Shown: piece after piece, positions 8,923-17,407 of the stretch
Layout: each line of letters starts with the position of its first letter
How positions within the stretch are numbered: the first letter of the stretch is position 1
Source of the DNA: Alkalicoccus halolimnae
GTDB taxonomy: Bacteria; Bacillota; Bacilli; Bacillales; Salisediminibacteriaceae
Length of the DNA stretch: 64,000 nucleotides
Direction: 5' to 3'
Assembly: GCF_008014775.2 (NCBI RefSeq)
Contig: NZ_CP144914.1
Coordinates: forward strand, 2,852,001 to 2,916,000
Position numbers and translations under genes: made by a program
The notes under the pieces: generated by a model
The model's input: only the letters and a program-made list of their open reading frames with translations
Told to the model about the DNA's origin: nothing
Database searches by the model: none

Positions 8923-9146
8923 GTGTAAATCCTCCTTCCGGGTATCATTTTATATTAGATTGTTTTATCTCCAAAGAGCAGTGTAGCACATCCAAATCAT
9001 AAATAAAACAGCGTTTTTGTAAAAAATCAAAACAATTCCGCCATCTCAGATGCGCTCATTGTCTCTCATCCGATATAATCTCTCCATATCCCTGATTATA
9101 GTGATATTTGCTGTTTGCATCAATGGAAACGCTCATGGGTGAAACC

Positions 9147-9175
9147 TTGTGTTTTTCAGGGTGATTGCGTACAAT
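9147..9175 (+). promoter_or_regulatory. Sigma-A-type promoter of ytfP
   Basis: TTGTGT and TACAAT separated by exactly 17 bases, 38 bases before the ytfP start. The remaining part of 8923-9213 is plain AT-rich spacer. Confidence 0.6.
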
Positions 9176-9213
9176 CAGTTAAGAATAGAATGAGCGAAAG
9201 GAAGTTTTGAATC

Positions 9214-10494
9214 ATGAGGGATGTAATTGTCATCGGCGGCGGTCCGTCCGGGCTGATGGCGGCAGTAGCAGCGGCGGAAAATGGAGCGGACGTTCTGCTT
9301 TTAGACAAAGGAAACAAGCTCGGACGCAAACTGGCCATTTCCGGAGGCGGCAGATGCAACTTAACAAACCGCGTCGATGCCGCAGAAATTATCAAGCATA
9401 TACCGGGAAACGGCAGGTTTATGTACAGCCCGTTTTCCGTTTTTAACAACGAAGATATTATTGCTTTCTTTGAAGGACTGGGAATTGAGCTGAAGGAAGA
9501 GGACAATGGACGTATGTTTCCAGTAAACGATAAAGCTATTGAAGTCGTGCGTGCCCTTTTAAACCGGCTTCAGCAGCTTAATGTAGAGATAAGGAAGAAA
9601 ACCGAAGTGAGAGATCTCCATTTCCGGGATGGAGCAGTTCATACTGTAGAACTGGCTGACGGGGAAATGCTCGAAACAAAGAATATCATTACCGCTGTCG
9701 GCGGAAAGTCTGTTCCGCACACGGGGTCGACGGGAGACGGCTATCCCTGGGCTGAAAAAGCAGGCCATACTATTACGGACCTCTATCCTACTGAAGTGCC
9801 GATGACGATGAATGACCCACATATCAAATCAAAGGAGCTCCAAGGTCTTTCCTTAAGAAATGTGAAGCTTTCAGTCATTGATCCTAAAAAAGGCAAACTG
9901 ATTAAAGCTCATCAGGGTGATATGATTTTTACCCACTTTGGAGTGTCCGGTCCGATCGGACTACGCTGCAGCCAATATGTAGTAAAAGCGAAGAAAAAAC
10001 ACGGAGTCCAGAATATTCCGGTTGAAATTGATCTGTTCCCGGATGAAAACTCGGAAGAATTGTTTCAGTGTTTGAAAAGCCTGCTTGATGATGCTCCGAA
10101 AAAGGCCGTAAAAAATTCTCTCAGCGGTATGGTGCCTGAACGGCTGCTTCCGGTCTGCCTGTCTCTTTCCGGGATCGATCCGGTTCATGTCGGAACAGAA
10201 ACGTCACACGAGAAGCTGCGTTCCCTCTCAGCAGTGATGAAGCATTTTCCTCTTACCGCGGACGGTACGCTCACTATTGACAAAGCATTTGTCACTGGCG
10301 GCGGAATCAGTGTAAAGGAAGTCTATCCGAAAAGAATGGAATCCAAGCTTATGGAAGGGCTGTTTTTCTGCGGAGAGGTGATGGATCTCCACGGATACAC
10401 GGGCGGCTATAATATCACCGTTGCTTTCTCCACCGGCTATACCGCCGGAAGTGCAGCAGCAGAAAGAACCCAGCTTTTGCAGACAAATGAATAA
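9214..10494 (+). CDS. ytfP: FAD-dependent oxidoreductase, HI0933/YtfP family
   Basis: A 426-residue flavoprotein. [29 protein letters not shown] is the FAD-binding dinucleotide fold; [14 protein letters not shown] and the C-terminal [18 protein letters not shown] are signatures of the HI0933-like family. The physiological substrate of YtfP is not known to me. The ATG at 9214 lies 10 bases after GAAAGGAAG. It is monocistronic, with its own promoter and terminator. Position near ytgP matches the B. subtilis order. Confidence 0.9.
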   Translation: MRDVIVIGGGPSGLMAAVAAAENGADVLLLDKGNKLGRKLAISGGGRCNLTNRVDAAEIIKHIPGNGRFMYSPFSVFNNEDIIAFFEGLGIELKEEDNGRMFPVNDKAIEVVRALLNRLQQLNVEIRKKTEVRDLHFRDGAVHTVELADGEMLETKNIITAVGGKSVPHTGSTGDGYPWAEKAGHTITDLYPTEVPMTMNDPHIKSKELQGLSLRNVKLSVIDPKKGKLIKAHQGDMIFTHFGVSGPIGLRCSQYVVKAKKKHGVQNIPVEIDLFPDENSEELFQCLKSLLDDAPKKAVKNSLSGMVPERLLPVCLSLSGIDPVHVGTETSHEKLRSLSAVMKHFPLTADGTLTIDKAFVTGGGISVKEVYPKRMESKLMEGLFFCGEVMDLHGYTGGYNITVAFSTGYTAGSAAAERTQLLQTNE

Positions 10495-10537
10495 AAGAAC
10501 TCAGGATTGAGGAAATCCTTCTGCAATGTAGAGAGAG

Positions 10538-10567
10538 CCATGACGATACGTCCGTCATGGTTTTTTT
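10538..10567 (+). terminator. Terminator of ytfP
   Basis: CCATGACG, seven-base loop, CGTCATGG followed by seven T residues. Confidence 0.85.
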
Positions 10568-10669
10568 ATGTTTGCCCAGGCAGCGCCCAACCTTCCAGAA
10601 GACGAAAGTAAACTTTACGAAAGGGCACCGGCGTATTCCAAGTTTTTAAGTTTATTATGTTTTTTCCTC

Positions 10670-10698
10670 TTGCGCGAAAAATGCCCTTAGTGTACTAT
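10670..10698 (+). promoter_or_regulatory. Promoter of the two-ABC operon
   Basis: TTGCGC and TACTAT with a 17-base spacer, ending 54 bases before the TTG start of the first ATPase gene. Confidence 0.55.
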
Positions 10699-10752
10699 TT
10701 AACTAATACAGCATTACATTATCGAAAAAGACAATTAGGAGGGGATGATTTC

Positions 10753-11658
10753 TTGGAAACTGCGGTAGAGCTTCATGAAGTAGATAAAATAATCGCCGGG
10801 AACAAAATTATCGACAATATGACACTGACCATTCGTTCAGGGGAAATTTACGGCCTTCTCGGCCCGAACGGCGCTGGTAAAACAACGACGATACGTATGA
10901 TTGTCGGACTGATGCGCCCTTCCAAAGGATCGATCACAATCGAAGGCGTAAACCTGGAAACAGACTTTGAATCAGCTGTCCGGCACGTCGGTGCTGTCGT
11001 AGAAAATCCCGAGATGTATGATTTCTTAAGCGGGTGGCACAACCTTATCCATTACAAACGAATGCATCATGGAGTCACGGAAGAACGCCTAAAGGAGGTA
11101 GTCGAGCTCGTCGGAATGAGCAGCCGGATTCATGAAAAAGTTAAAACCTACTCCCTCGGCATGCGCCAGCGGCTCGGTCTCGCTCAGGCTCTTCTTCACA
11201 GACCGCGCGTCCTTATACTTGATGAACCGACTAATGGACTTGATCCAGCTGGCATCCGCGAGATCCGCTCCTATTTAAAAAAGCTTGCTCATGAAGATGG
11301 AATATCCATTATCGTCTCGAGTCACCTGCTTGCCGAAATGGAAAAAATGTGTGACCGTATTGCCATCATTCAAAAAGGAAAACTGATTGAAGTCGCAGAC
11401 GTTTTTTCTTTTTTGCAGCAGGATAAAAATCTCCTTTACTTGGAAGCGGTCCCTCTTGAAAAAGCCATAAAAGTGCTGGGACCGAACCGGAAAGTACAGC
11501 GTTACGACAACGGGCTGCAGCTTGTTGAAAATAAAGAAAATATACCAGCCCTTATTCAGGAACTTTCTGATTCCGGAGTTGCGATTTATGAAATCCGTCC
11601 TTCTGATCAGCGCACGCTTGAAGACAAGTTTCTATCTATTACAGGAGGTGGTTCCTGA
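10753..11658 (+). CDS. ABC transporter ATP-binding protein (BcrA/ABC-2 type)
   Basis: A 301-residue ATPase: Walker A GPNGAGKTTT, signature YSLGMRQRLGLAQAL, Walker B LILDEPTNGLDPAG, and the switch His in SSHLLAEME. The C-terminal 80 residues are the usual ABC-2 extension. TTG at 10753 is chosen because it follows AGGAGGGGATGA; an ATG at 10657 lies upstream of the promoter -10. It overlaps the permease gene by one base (TGATG). The family includes bacitracin-type exporters, but no specific substrate can be read from the sequence. Confidence 0.9.
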   Translation: METAVELHEVDKIIAGNKIIDNMTLTIRSGEIYGLLGPNGAGKTTTIRMIVGLMRPSKGSITIEGVNLETDFESAVRHVGAVVENPEMYDFLSGWHNLIHYKRMHHGVTEERLKEVVELVGMSSRIHEKVKTYSLGMRQRLGLAQALLHRPRVLILDEPTNGLDPAGIREIRSYLKKLAHEDGISIIVSSHLLAEMEKMCDRIAIIQKGKLIEVADVFSFLQQDKNLLYLEAVPLEKAIKVLGPNRKVQRYDNGLQLVENKENIPALIQELSDSGVAIYEIRPSDQRTLEDKFLSITGGGS

Positions 11659-12605
11659 TGGCCGGACTCCTTCAAAATGAACTCATGAAAATTTTCCGGC
11701 GTCTCGGTACAAAAATTATGTTTATTCTTCTCATCAGTGTCATCATAATTGTCGGACTGATATTCCGATTCGGTGTCGGCGGCCCGGAGCAGGCCGGAGA
11801 AGATTCTCTTCATTCTATGGAAATGGAGATAACTCAAATGCAGGAAGAAATGGAATCTGGAAATCTCTCTCCGCAGGCTGCCGCCCGGCTGCAGGAACAG
11901 CAGATGCTCTTCGATTATTACGAGGAAGAACAGATAGAGCCTATACCGGATAATCATATGTGGAATCTGGTAATAGATAACCCTCAGCTCGTCAGTTTTG
12001 TTACTATGTTTTCCATTATCATCGGTGCGGGCATTACAGCAGGCGAACACTCGAACGGAACGATTAAACTACTGTTGATCCGCCCGGTAAAAAGATGGAA
12101 AATCCTTTTTTCCAAATGGGCCGCTACAATGATTTTCGCGCTCTCCATGCTTCTGACACTCATTTTTACCAGTATTCTCACAGGGGGACTGCTGAACGGA
12201 TTCTCTCTTTCCCCTTTTCAAATCGTAGAAATTGTTGATGGCTCTGTCAGAGAAATGAACATTCTTTCCTATGTTGGCACTGCTTACACGCTTGCTTTCG
12301 GAGAACTGCTGATCATGACGACGCTCGCTTTTACCCTCGGGACCGTATTTCGAAATCAGTCTTTAGCTGTCGGTTTGTCTCTTGTTCTTTTGTTTACAGG
12401 CAGCCAGATGGTTTTCCTTGTCAGTCAGTATGAATGGGCAAATTTCATTTTGTTCGCTCATTCCAATTTACTGCAGCATTTTATCGGCCAGCCGATTCTT
12501 CCGGATTCAACGTTAGCTTTTTCACTCGTAATTTCTATACTTTATTTCCTGCTTTTTAAAGCAGCAGCCTATGCCGTATTTATAAAGCGTGACGTCGCAG
12601 ATTAA
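11658..12605 (+). CDS. ABC-2 family permease
   Basis: A 315-residue membrane protein, the partner of the ATPase before it. One N-terminal helix is followed by an extracellular stretch rich in Gln and Glu (residues 45-95), then five more helices; GITAGEHSNGTIKLLLIRPVKR is the ABC-2 coupling region. This topology is shared with bacitracin and lantibiotic exporters and with Na+ efflux NatB-like proteins. It overlaps the ATPase stop and lies 26 bases before the GntR gene in the same operon. Confidence 0.88.
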   Translation: MAGLLQNELMKIFRRLGTKIMFILLISVIIIVGLIFRFGVGGPEQAGEDSLHSMEMEITQMQEEMESGNLSPQAAARLQEQQMLFDYYEEEQIEPIPDNHMWNLVIDNPQLVSFVTMFSIIIGAGITAGEHSNGTIKLLLIRPVKRWKILFSKWAATMIFALSMLLTLIFTSILTGGLLNGFSLSPFQIVEIVDGSVREMNILSYVGTAYTLAFGELLIMTTLAFTLGTVFRNQSLAVGLSLVLLFTGSQMVFLVSQYEWANFILFAHSNLLQHFIGQPILPDSTLAFSLVISILYFLLFKAAAYAVFIKRDVAD

Positions 12606-12631
12606 CAGCTCATCAAAGGAGGAAAAAACTT

Positions 12632-13015
12632 GTGACAATATCGTTTGACCACCACCGACCGATTTATCTGCAGCTGAAGGAATATTTGTATAGTGGAATC
12701 TGCCGCGGAGAACGCCCTCCAGGAGAAAAACTTCCTTCGGTACGCGAATTCGCTGTAGAAGCCGGAGTTAATCCAAATACCGTTTCCCGGACGTATTCAG
12801 AAATGGAACGGGACGGGGTTGCCGTTTCCAAAAGAGGGCAGGGCACCTTTGTGACAACAGAAGAACATATAATCGACAAATTAAGAGTGGAATTGGCCGA
12901 AAGCCAGGTCGATGCCTTCCTTCAATCAATGGAAAGAATGGGGCTTCCCCCGCATAAAATTGTCGAACTCATTAAAGACCGTGCTGAAAATTCATCAAAG
13001 GAGGATCCATCCTGA
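12632..13015 (+). CDS. GntR-family regulator, YtrA subfamily
   Basis: A 127-residue protein with only the winged-helix domain and a short helical tail, the YtrA layout: YLQLKEYLYSGICRGE, KLPSVREFAVEAGVNPNTVSRTY, and KRGQGTFV for the wing. The GTG at 12632 follows AAAGGAGG. YtrA proteins repress their own ABC operons and are released by cell-wall antibiotics in B. subtilis. Here the regulator sits between two ABC systems, so it probably controls one or both. Its stop overlaps the next start. Confidence 0.9.
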   Translation: MTISFDHHRPIYLQLKEYLYSGICRGERPPGEKLPSVREFAVEAGVNPNTVSRTYSEMERDGVAVSKRGQGTFVTTEEHIIDKLRVELAESQVDAFLQSMERMGLPPHKIVELIKDRAENSSKEDPS

Positions 13016-13719
13016 TGCAAGTTTTAAACGAAGTACATCTCTCAGGCTTAAAAAAATCCTACATGAGGCAGGCTGCCTTGAATGGAATCGATCTTCACAT
13101 GAAAGGACCCGGTATGATCGGTATTGTCGGACCCAATGGCAGCGGCAAATCCACCCTGCTTAAACTGATGGCCGGCCTTATCCGTCCTTCGTCAGGACAA
13201 GTGAAAATAAACAACGAACGGATTACCCGACGCTCCGGAGAGACAACCGCTTTCTTATCGGAGGACGATTCGTTATACCGCTTTTTAACTGTCAGTAAAA
13301 CGCTTCAATTCTTTCATGAAACGGTGCCTGAATTTGATCTGACGAAGGCTGAACGTATGGTTACAGAATTAAAGCTCCCGCTCGACCGGAAAGTAAAGCA
13401 TCTTTCGAAAGGAAACCGGGCCCGTTTAAAAATTGTCGTAACACTCGCCCGAAGTGTGCCTGTTCTTTGTATGGACGAGCCTTTATCCGGACTCGATCCC
13501 CTCGTGCGTCAGGACATTTTAAAAATGATCATCCGCTATGCTGACATTGAAAATCAGCTCGTATTTCTTTCGACACATGAAGTGGAAGAAGTAGAACCAT
13601 TTCTGGATCAGGTGATCATTATTCAGGATGGAGAAGTCGCTTTATTTGGAGAAGTAGAGACTCTGCGGCAGGAACGCGGAATGACCGTTACGGAATTAAT
13701 GAGGGAGGTGCTCGCATGA
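13015..13719 (+). CDS. ABC transporter ATP-binding protein (YtrB type)
   Basis: A 234-residue ATPase with Walker A GPNGSGKSTLLKL, signature LSKGNRARLKIVVTLARS and Walker B LCMDEPLSGLDPLV. It is shorter than the first ATPase of the operon and belongs to the subgroup usually next to YtrA-type regulators. It overlaps the GntR gene by one base and the following permease by four (ATGA), so the three are translated as a unit. Confidence 0.9.
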   Translation: MQVLNEVHLSGLKKSYMRQAALNGIDLHMKGPGMIGIVGPNGSGKSTLLKLMAGLIRPSSGQVKINNERITRRSGETTAFLSEDDSLYRFLTVSKTLQFFHETVPEFDLTKAERMVTELKLPLDRKVKHLSKGNRARLKIVVTLARSVPVLCMDEPLSGLDPLVRQDILKMIIRYADIENQLVFLSTHEVEEVEPFLDQVIIIQDGEVALFGEVETLRQERGMTVTELMREVLA

Positions 13720-14528
13720 TCTGGTGGGGTTTATTCAAAAAAGAGTGGAAGGAAAGCCAGACTCGTTTTTTCATCGGTATCAGCCTGCTCTCTTTAATAT
13801 TTGTATTTATGTTTTTTATGATGGAAAGAAATTCTCCATTTTTCTTTTTCCTTGGTTTCGCAGTCATTGGTGTCCATGCTTTTTATTTATTCGCTGCCTG
13901 GCTCGTGTCTTTCGTACGGGAGTGGCGTGACAAAACGCACTATACCTGGTTGAATCTTCCGGTTTCCGGCTGGGTGCTTCTCAGCAGCAAACTGGCTGCA
14001 GGTTTTTCTCAATTTGTCCTCTCACTTATTTTCTCGATGATAGCTGCGGACCTGATGCTGTCGAGAGCCCTCTCCCTCACGTTCACAGAAGGATCCGCCT
14101 TTGCAGAAAGCGCACCGGTACTGGAAATCTTTCAGGAGCTGTACCGCGATTTCAGTCCATGGATATTCATGGGAATTGCTCACGGATCTGCCCAGCTCGG
14201 TTTAGCCGTCGTATTTATTTTTCTTGCATCTAAAATTATCCGTCCGCTCGGCTGGCTGGCAGGGATAGTTATTGTTATCGGATGGGGCATACTCGTTTCA
14301 TTTATTCAGGAGCTTGGCGTCTACAGCATGGTCACCCAGTTCGGCATGCTTTTAAATGCCAATGCGTTAATTGAAAATGCTCTTCGTCCTCTCGGGGATG
14401 CCAATTTCGAGCTCGCTGTTGAAGAAGGCGCTGCTCTTTATACAGGGGATATTCTTTTCCATGGATTGATCTACCTCTTCCTTTTCTGGCTCTTCAGCTA
14501 CCTGATCGACAACTACGTAGAAGCGTGA
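13716..14528 (+). CDS. ABC transporter permease, YtrC-like
   Basis: A 270-residue protein with six hydrophobic segments, starting MIWWGLFKKEWKES, a typical amphipathic start of ABC-2-like permeases. It lies last in the operon, coupled to the ATPase by an ATGA overlap, and is followed by a terminator. No recognisable substrate-binding motif. In B. subtilis the equivalent ytr operon responds to lipid II-binding antibiotics; the same role is inferred here. Confidence 0.8.
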   Translation: MIWWGLFKKEWKESQTRFFIGISLLSLIFVFMFFMMERNSPFFFFLGFAVIGVHAFYLFAAWLVSFVREWRDKTHYTWLNLPVSGWVLLSSKLAAGFSQFVLSLIFSMIAADLMLSRALSLTFTEGSAFAESAPVLEIFQELYRDFSPWIFMGIAHGSAQLGLAVVFIFLASKIIRPLGWLAGIVIVIGWGILVSFIQELGVYSMVTQFGMLLNANALIENALRPLGDANFELAVEEGAALYTGDILFHGLIYLFLFWLFSYLIDNYVEA

Positions 14529-14579
14529 AGACAATGTTTTTTAGAAAACAGGAAACTGCCGAAAAAAACTTACCACTTC

Positions 14580-14616
14580 AAAAAGGCCGTGGCGGAAATG
14601 CCGGCACGGCCTTTTT
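14580..14616. terminator. Terminator of the ABC operon
   Basis: AAAAGGCCGTG, loop, CACGGCCTTTTT; works in both directions. Confidence 0.85.
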
Positions 14617-14681
14617 AACTTTGCCCATTCCGTTCAGATTTTCAGATAAGCAGAAGTACTTACCTTTCATTGAATAAAGAA

Positions 14682-14730
14682 CGAAGCGGAGTTTTCTGCA
14701 TTTATTAACACCAGCTTTAACATAGCTTTT
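14682..14730 (+). repeat. Detached repeat module (GCGGAGTTTTCT type)
   Basis: A 48-bp block, CGAAGCGGAGTTTTCTGCAT followed by TTATTAACACCAGCTTTAAC and a short tail, nearly identical to 21677-21725 and partly repeated (inverted) at 24335, 32448 and 41900. Otherwise the gap 14617-14797 is empty. Confidence 0.75.
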
Positions 14731-14797
14731 AGTTTAGAAGCTGCTATAAGGATAAGTGCTTCTTGCTGAACAGATGATTACTTAGCTGCTTAAAATT

Positions 14798-15880
14798 CTA
14801 TTTGTTTTTTTCAGCCAGCGTTTTGACAAAATTGATTAAAATACGCTGGTATTCATGAACGGAATCGATATAAACAAATTCCCTGTCTCCATGCCAGCCG
14901 TGTCCAAGCGGACCAAATTCTACTGCTGAACCACCGTATCTCGTGAAAAACTTTCCGTCATTTGAACCGTGCTGACCGTAAAGGTTTGCTTTTTCCAGTT
15001 CGGTCTTTTCTGTTAAAGAAGTGGCCAAGGCATTCACATAAGGGTTATCCATTTTCGTTCTTATAGGATCCCCCACCTGGTGAACGTACAGCTCCCCTTT
15101 CGTTATTTCTCTAATCTGCCGAATAATCTCGTCGGGGGACTGTTTCGGCAGATAGCGGATATCAAGCGACATTGTACATTTCTTGGGGACCTGATTATAA
15201 GCGTTTCCCCCTTCTATTTTGGCTAAATTTACGGACGGGGCTCCATAAACCGGCTTTTCTTCTTCCTTTGCAAATGGAAGTTCAAAAATTTGCTCATATA
15301 GCGAGTAGGCATTTGTAATAGCATTCTCGCCTTCCCACGGTCTGCTTCCATGAGCGGCCTGTCCATAGATGAGGAAATCCAGCTGGAGCACCCCTTTTGA
15401 CTGAACCGCAATTCCGAGGTTCGTTGGCTCTCCACATATGATAAAGTCTCCGGTATAACCCTGCTCCGTTAAATATTTTGTGCCATATTCGCCGCCGCTT
15501 TCTTCGTCGGGAACAATCTGCAGCATAAGCCGGAACGGGAGATCCATTTCTTTAACCTCAGCAAGGGTTTTCATCATAGCCGAAGCTCCGGCTTTCATAT
15601 CCACTGCTCCCCGTCCATGCAGCTTCCCATCTTTTTCATAAGGTATAAACTGCTCTTTTTCACCTTCCACTACATCCACATGCGCGTTAAAAACTACCGA
15701 TTCCTCCCCGTTTCCTATCTCGCACACAAGCATACTGTAGCCGTTGTTTTTCAGACGTTTTACTGATAATCCATTCTCCATCAACCATTTTTCGCAGTAG
15801 TCAACGATTTCTTCTACTCCTTCTTTTGATGAACTGTCTATCTTAATCATTTCTTCCAATAAAGGCGTGGAGGTCGCCAT
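14798..15880 (-). CDS. M20-family metallopeptidase / deacylase (ArgE-DapE type)
   Basis: A 360-residue dizinc hydrolase: HVDVVEGE, GRGAVDMKAG and DEESGGEYGTKYL supply the first metal ligands and the catalytic Glu, then CGEPTN, and the last ligand His is in GPLGHGWHGDREFV. The ATG at 15880 follows AAAAGGAGGC; an upstream ATG has no ribosome site. The family removes acyl groups or cleaves small peptides. It lies 83 bases downstream of an ATP-grasp gene on the same strand, so the two may make and trim, or make and degrade, the same amide product. Confidence 0.87.
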   Translation of the reverse strand: MATSTPLLEEMIKIDSSSKEGVEEIVDYCEKWLMENGLSVKRLKNNGYSMLVCEIGNGEESVVFNAHVDVVEGEKEQFIPYEKDGKLHGRGAVDMKAGASAMMKTLAEVKEMDLPFRLMLQIVPDEESGGEYGTKYLTEQGYTGDFIICGEPTNLGIAVQSKGVLQLDFLIYGQAAHGSRPWEGENAITNAYSLYEQIFELPFAKEEEKPVYGAPSVNLAKIEGGNAYNQVPKKCTMSLDIRYLPKQSPDEIIRQIREITKGELYVHQVGDPIRTKMDNPYVNALATSLTEKTELEKANLYGQHGSNDGKFFTRYGGSAVEFGPLGHGWHGDREFVYIDSVHEYQRILINFVKTLAEKNK

Positions 15881-15963
15881 TTTTAGCCTCCTTTTAAATC
15901 CTTGATAAGTTTTTGCTTCTTCATTTATCGTTTTCACTGCTATATTTTATAATTACACTATAT

Positions 15964-17022
15964 TTACGTTGTCATCAGCTGTTTTTTCTTTAAGGTTTGT
16001 TTATATAACGGTACAGCTCTATCATGACGGGCATATTCAATCTCTGCTTCCTGGGAGAGCCATTCTGGATTTATCTCACGGCCGGTAAGCATCGCTGAAA
16101 TAACGGCCGGAATATCTGCCCCTGCTTCATGACTGAAGCTGTACCCCCCACCGATTCGGGGATTCATATCGATCACATAATAATTTTCTCCATTGTAATA
16201 GACGTCTGTATTTATATAGCCGATGTGGCCGAGATGAGTACCGATTTTTTCTGCAAGCTCCGTCAGATCATTGTTTTCTACCGTTTTACATTGATCGACG
16301 TCTCCTCCCCTCATTGCAAGCTGTTTTCTAATGAAGGAAGCAGTATATTCCCCTTGAAGATTGTTAAATATATCCACACTGAATTTTTCTCCTTTCACTG
16401 CTTCCTGAATGATAATATTGTTTTCCGGTTTTTCCACGGCAGCCTGATTTAAAAAAGTTCCTTTAATGTTTTCCACAGCCCGGCTGTAAGCATTGTTTAA
16501 CTCTTTCACACTTGAAGCCGTTTCCACTCCTATAGAAGCCTGACCATTTCGAGGTTTCAATATTAGAGGAAAAAGAATTTCCTTTTTATCAACCGCCCTG
16601 ACAGCTGATTCAAGGCTTGTAAAAGTTCGGGGGGTCTTTACTCCGAATGCCCCGAGTACTTCTTCATATTTTCCTTTATCCCGCATTTTGTCCACCACAT
16701 CCGGATAAGAGGTAAATAAGAAGATCCCTCTTGATTCCAGCTGCTTTCGATTATTGGCAAGGAGAGAAATTTCCAAATCATTTATTGGTATAATTCCTTT
16801 TATTGGATGTTTTTCACAAATAGAAAGAATCGCATCGACATATTCCGGCTGTGCCTGATGAGGAGTAACATAGCTGATGTCCCCCTGCTGCAGGGAGGGA
16901 GCGTTGCTGTCAGGATCAGCTGTGATCACGTTCCCTTCTATTCCAAGTTTTTTGTAAGCTTCTTGAAAGTATTCTACAAAATCTATCCGTCTGGCTGTAG
17001 AAGTCAGCAGAATATCCATCAT
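15964..17022 (-). CDS. ATP-grasp ligase (carbamoyl-phosphate-synthase-large-like)
   Basis: A 352-residue protein: a Rossmann-like pre-ATP-grasp domain (ILLTSTARRIDFVEYF), an ATP-grasp core with PLILKPRNGQASIGV, and the metal-binding end IDMNPRIGGGYSFSHEAGAD. Such enzymes join a carboxylate to an amine through an acyl-phosphate; the substrate is not readable here. Two ATGs in tandem (17022 and 17019) follow AAGGAGGAAAG. The coding region is AT-richer than its neighbours. With the M20 enzyme downstream it looks like a small dedicated pathway, perhaps for a modified amino acid or dipeptide (inference). Confidence 0.8.
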   Translation of the reverse strand: MMDILLTSTARRIDFVEYFQEAYKKLGIEGNVITADPDSNAPSLQQGDISYVTPHQAQPEYVDAILSICEKHPIKGIIPINDLEISLLANNRKQLESRGIFLFTSYPDVVDKMRDKGKYEEVLGAFGVKTPRTFTSLESAVRAVDKKEILFPLILKPRNGQASIGVETASSVKELNNAYSRAVENIKGTFLNQAAVEKPENNIIIQEAVKGEKFSVDIFNNLQGEYTASFIRKQLAMRGGDVDQCKTVENNDLTELAEKIGTHLGHIGYINTDVYYNGENYYVIDMNPRIGGGYSFSHEAGADIPAVISAMLTGREINPEWLSQEAEIEYARHDRAVPLYKQTLKKKQLMTT

Positions 17023-17137
17023 CTTTCCTCCTTCTCTATTTTTAATTTTTACCTATCCATAAACCATTTATACCCATTTAAATCGTTATTAATCTATAAC
17101 AGTAAAAAATGATCATCTTTTCTCATGAAATTAGTAG

Positions 17138-17175
17138 GAGCTCTCCAGTGTTATTGGAGTGCCTGTAGTTCTTTT
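17138..17175 (+). repeat. Detached repeat module (TTATTGGAGTGCCTG type)
   Basis: AGTGTTATTGGAGTGCCTG recurs at 39401-39441 and, inverted, at 32487-32530. The rest of the gap 17023-17407 shows no gene, only the leuS terminator. Confidence 0.6.
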
Positions 17176-17347
17176 TTTCGTTCACCTGTGAAAAAGCGTT
17201 CTGGTTACGAATGATATGCGATGCACACCTTCCTGTTTTTCAGCGGAAACGCAGCCGACATAGCCAAAACCTTGCAATGAGCGAAGGGGGATCAAAAAAG
17301 AAATGTTCCTTTGATCTGTATTTTATTTAAATGCGGCCCGCCACTTA

Positions 17348-17386
17348 AAACAGCCCTGCCGACTAGTTTCGGCAGGGCTGTTTATT
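17348..17386. terminator. Terminator of leuS
   Basis: AAAACAGCCCTGCCG, loop ACTAGTTT, CGGCAGGGCTGTTTATT; reads as a terminator 22 bases after the leuS stop on the minus strand. Confidence 0.85.
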
Positions 17387-17407
17387 AAATGAAGCTGTTT
17401 ATTCAGT

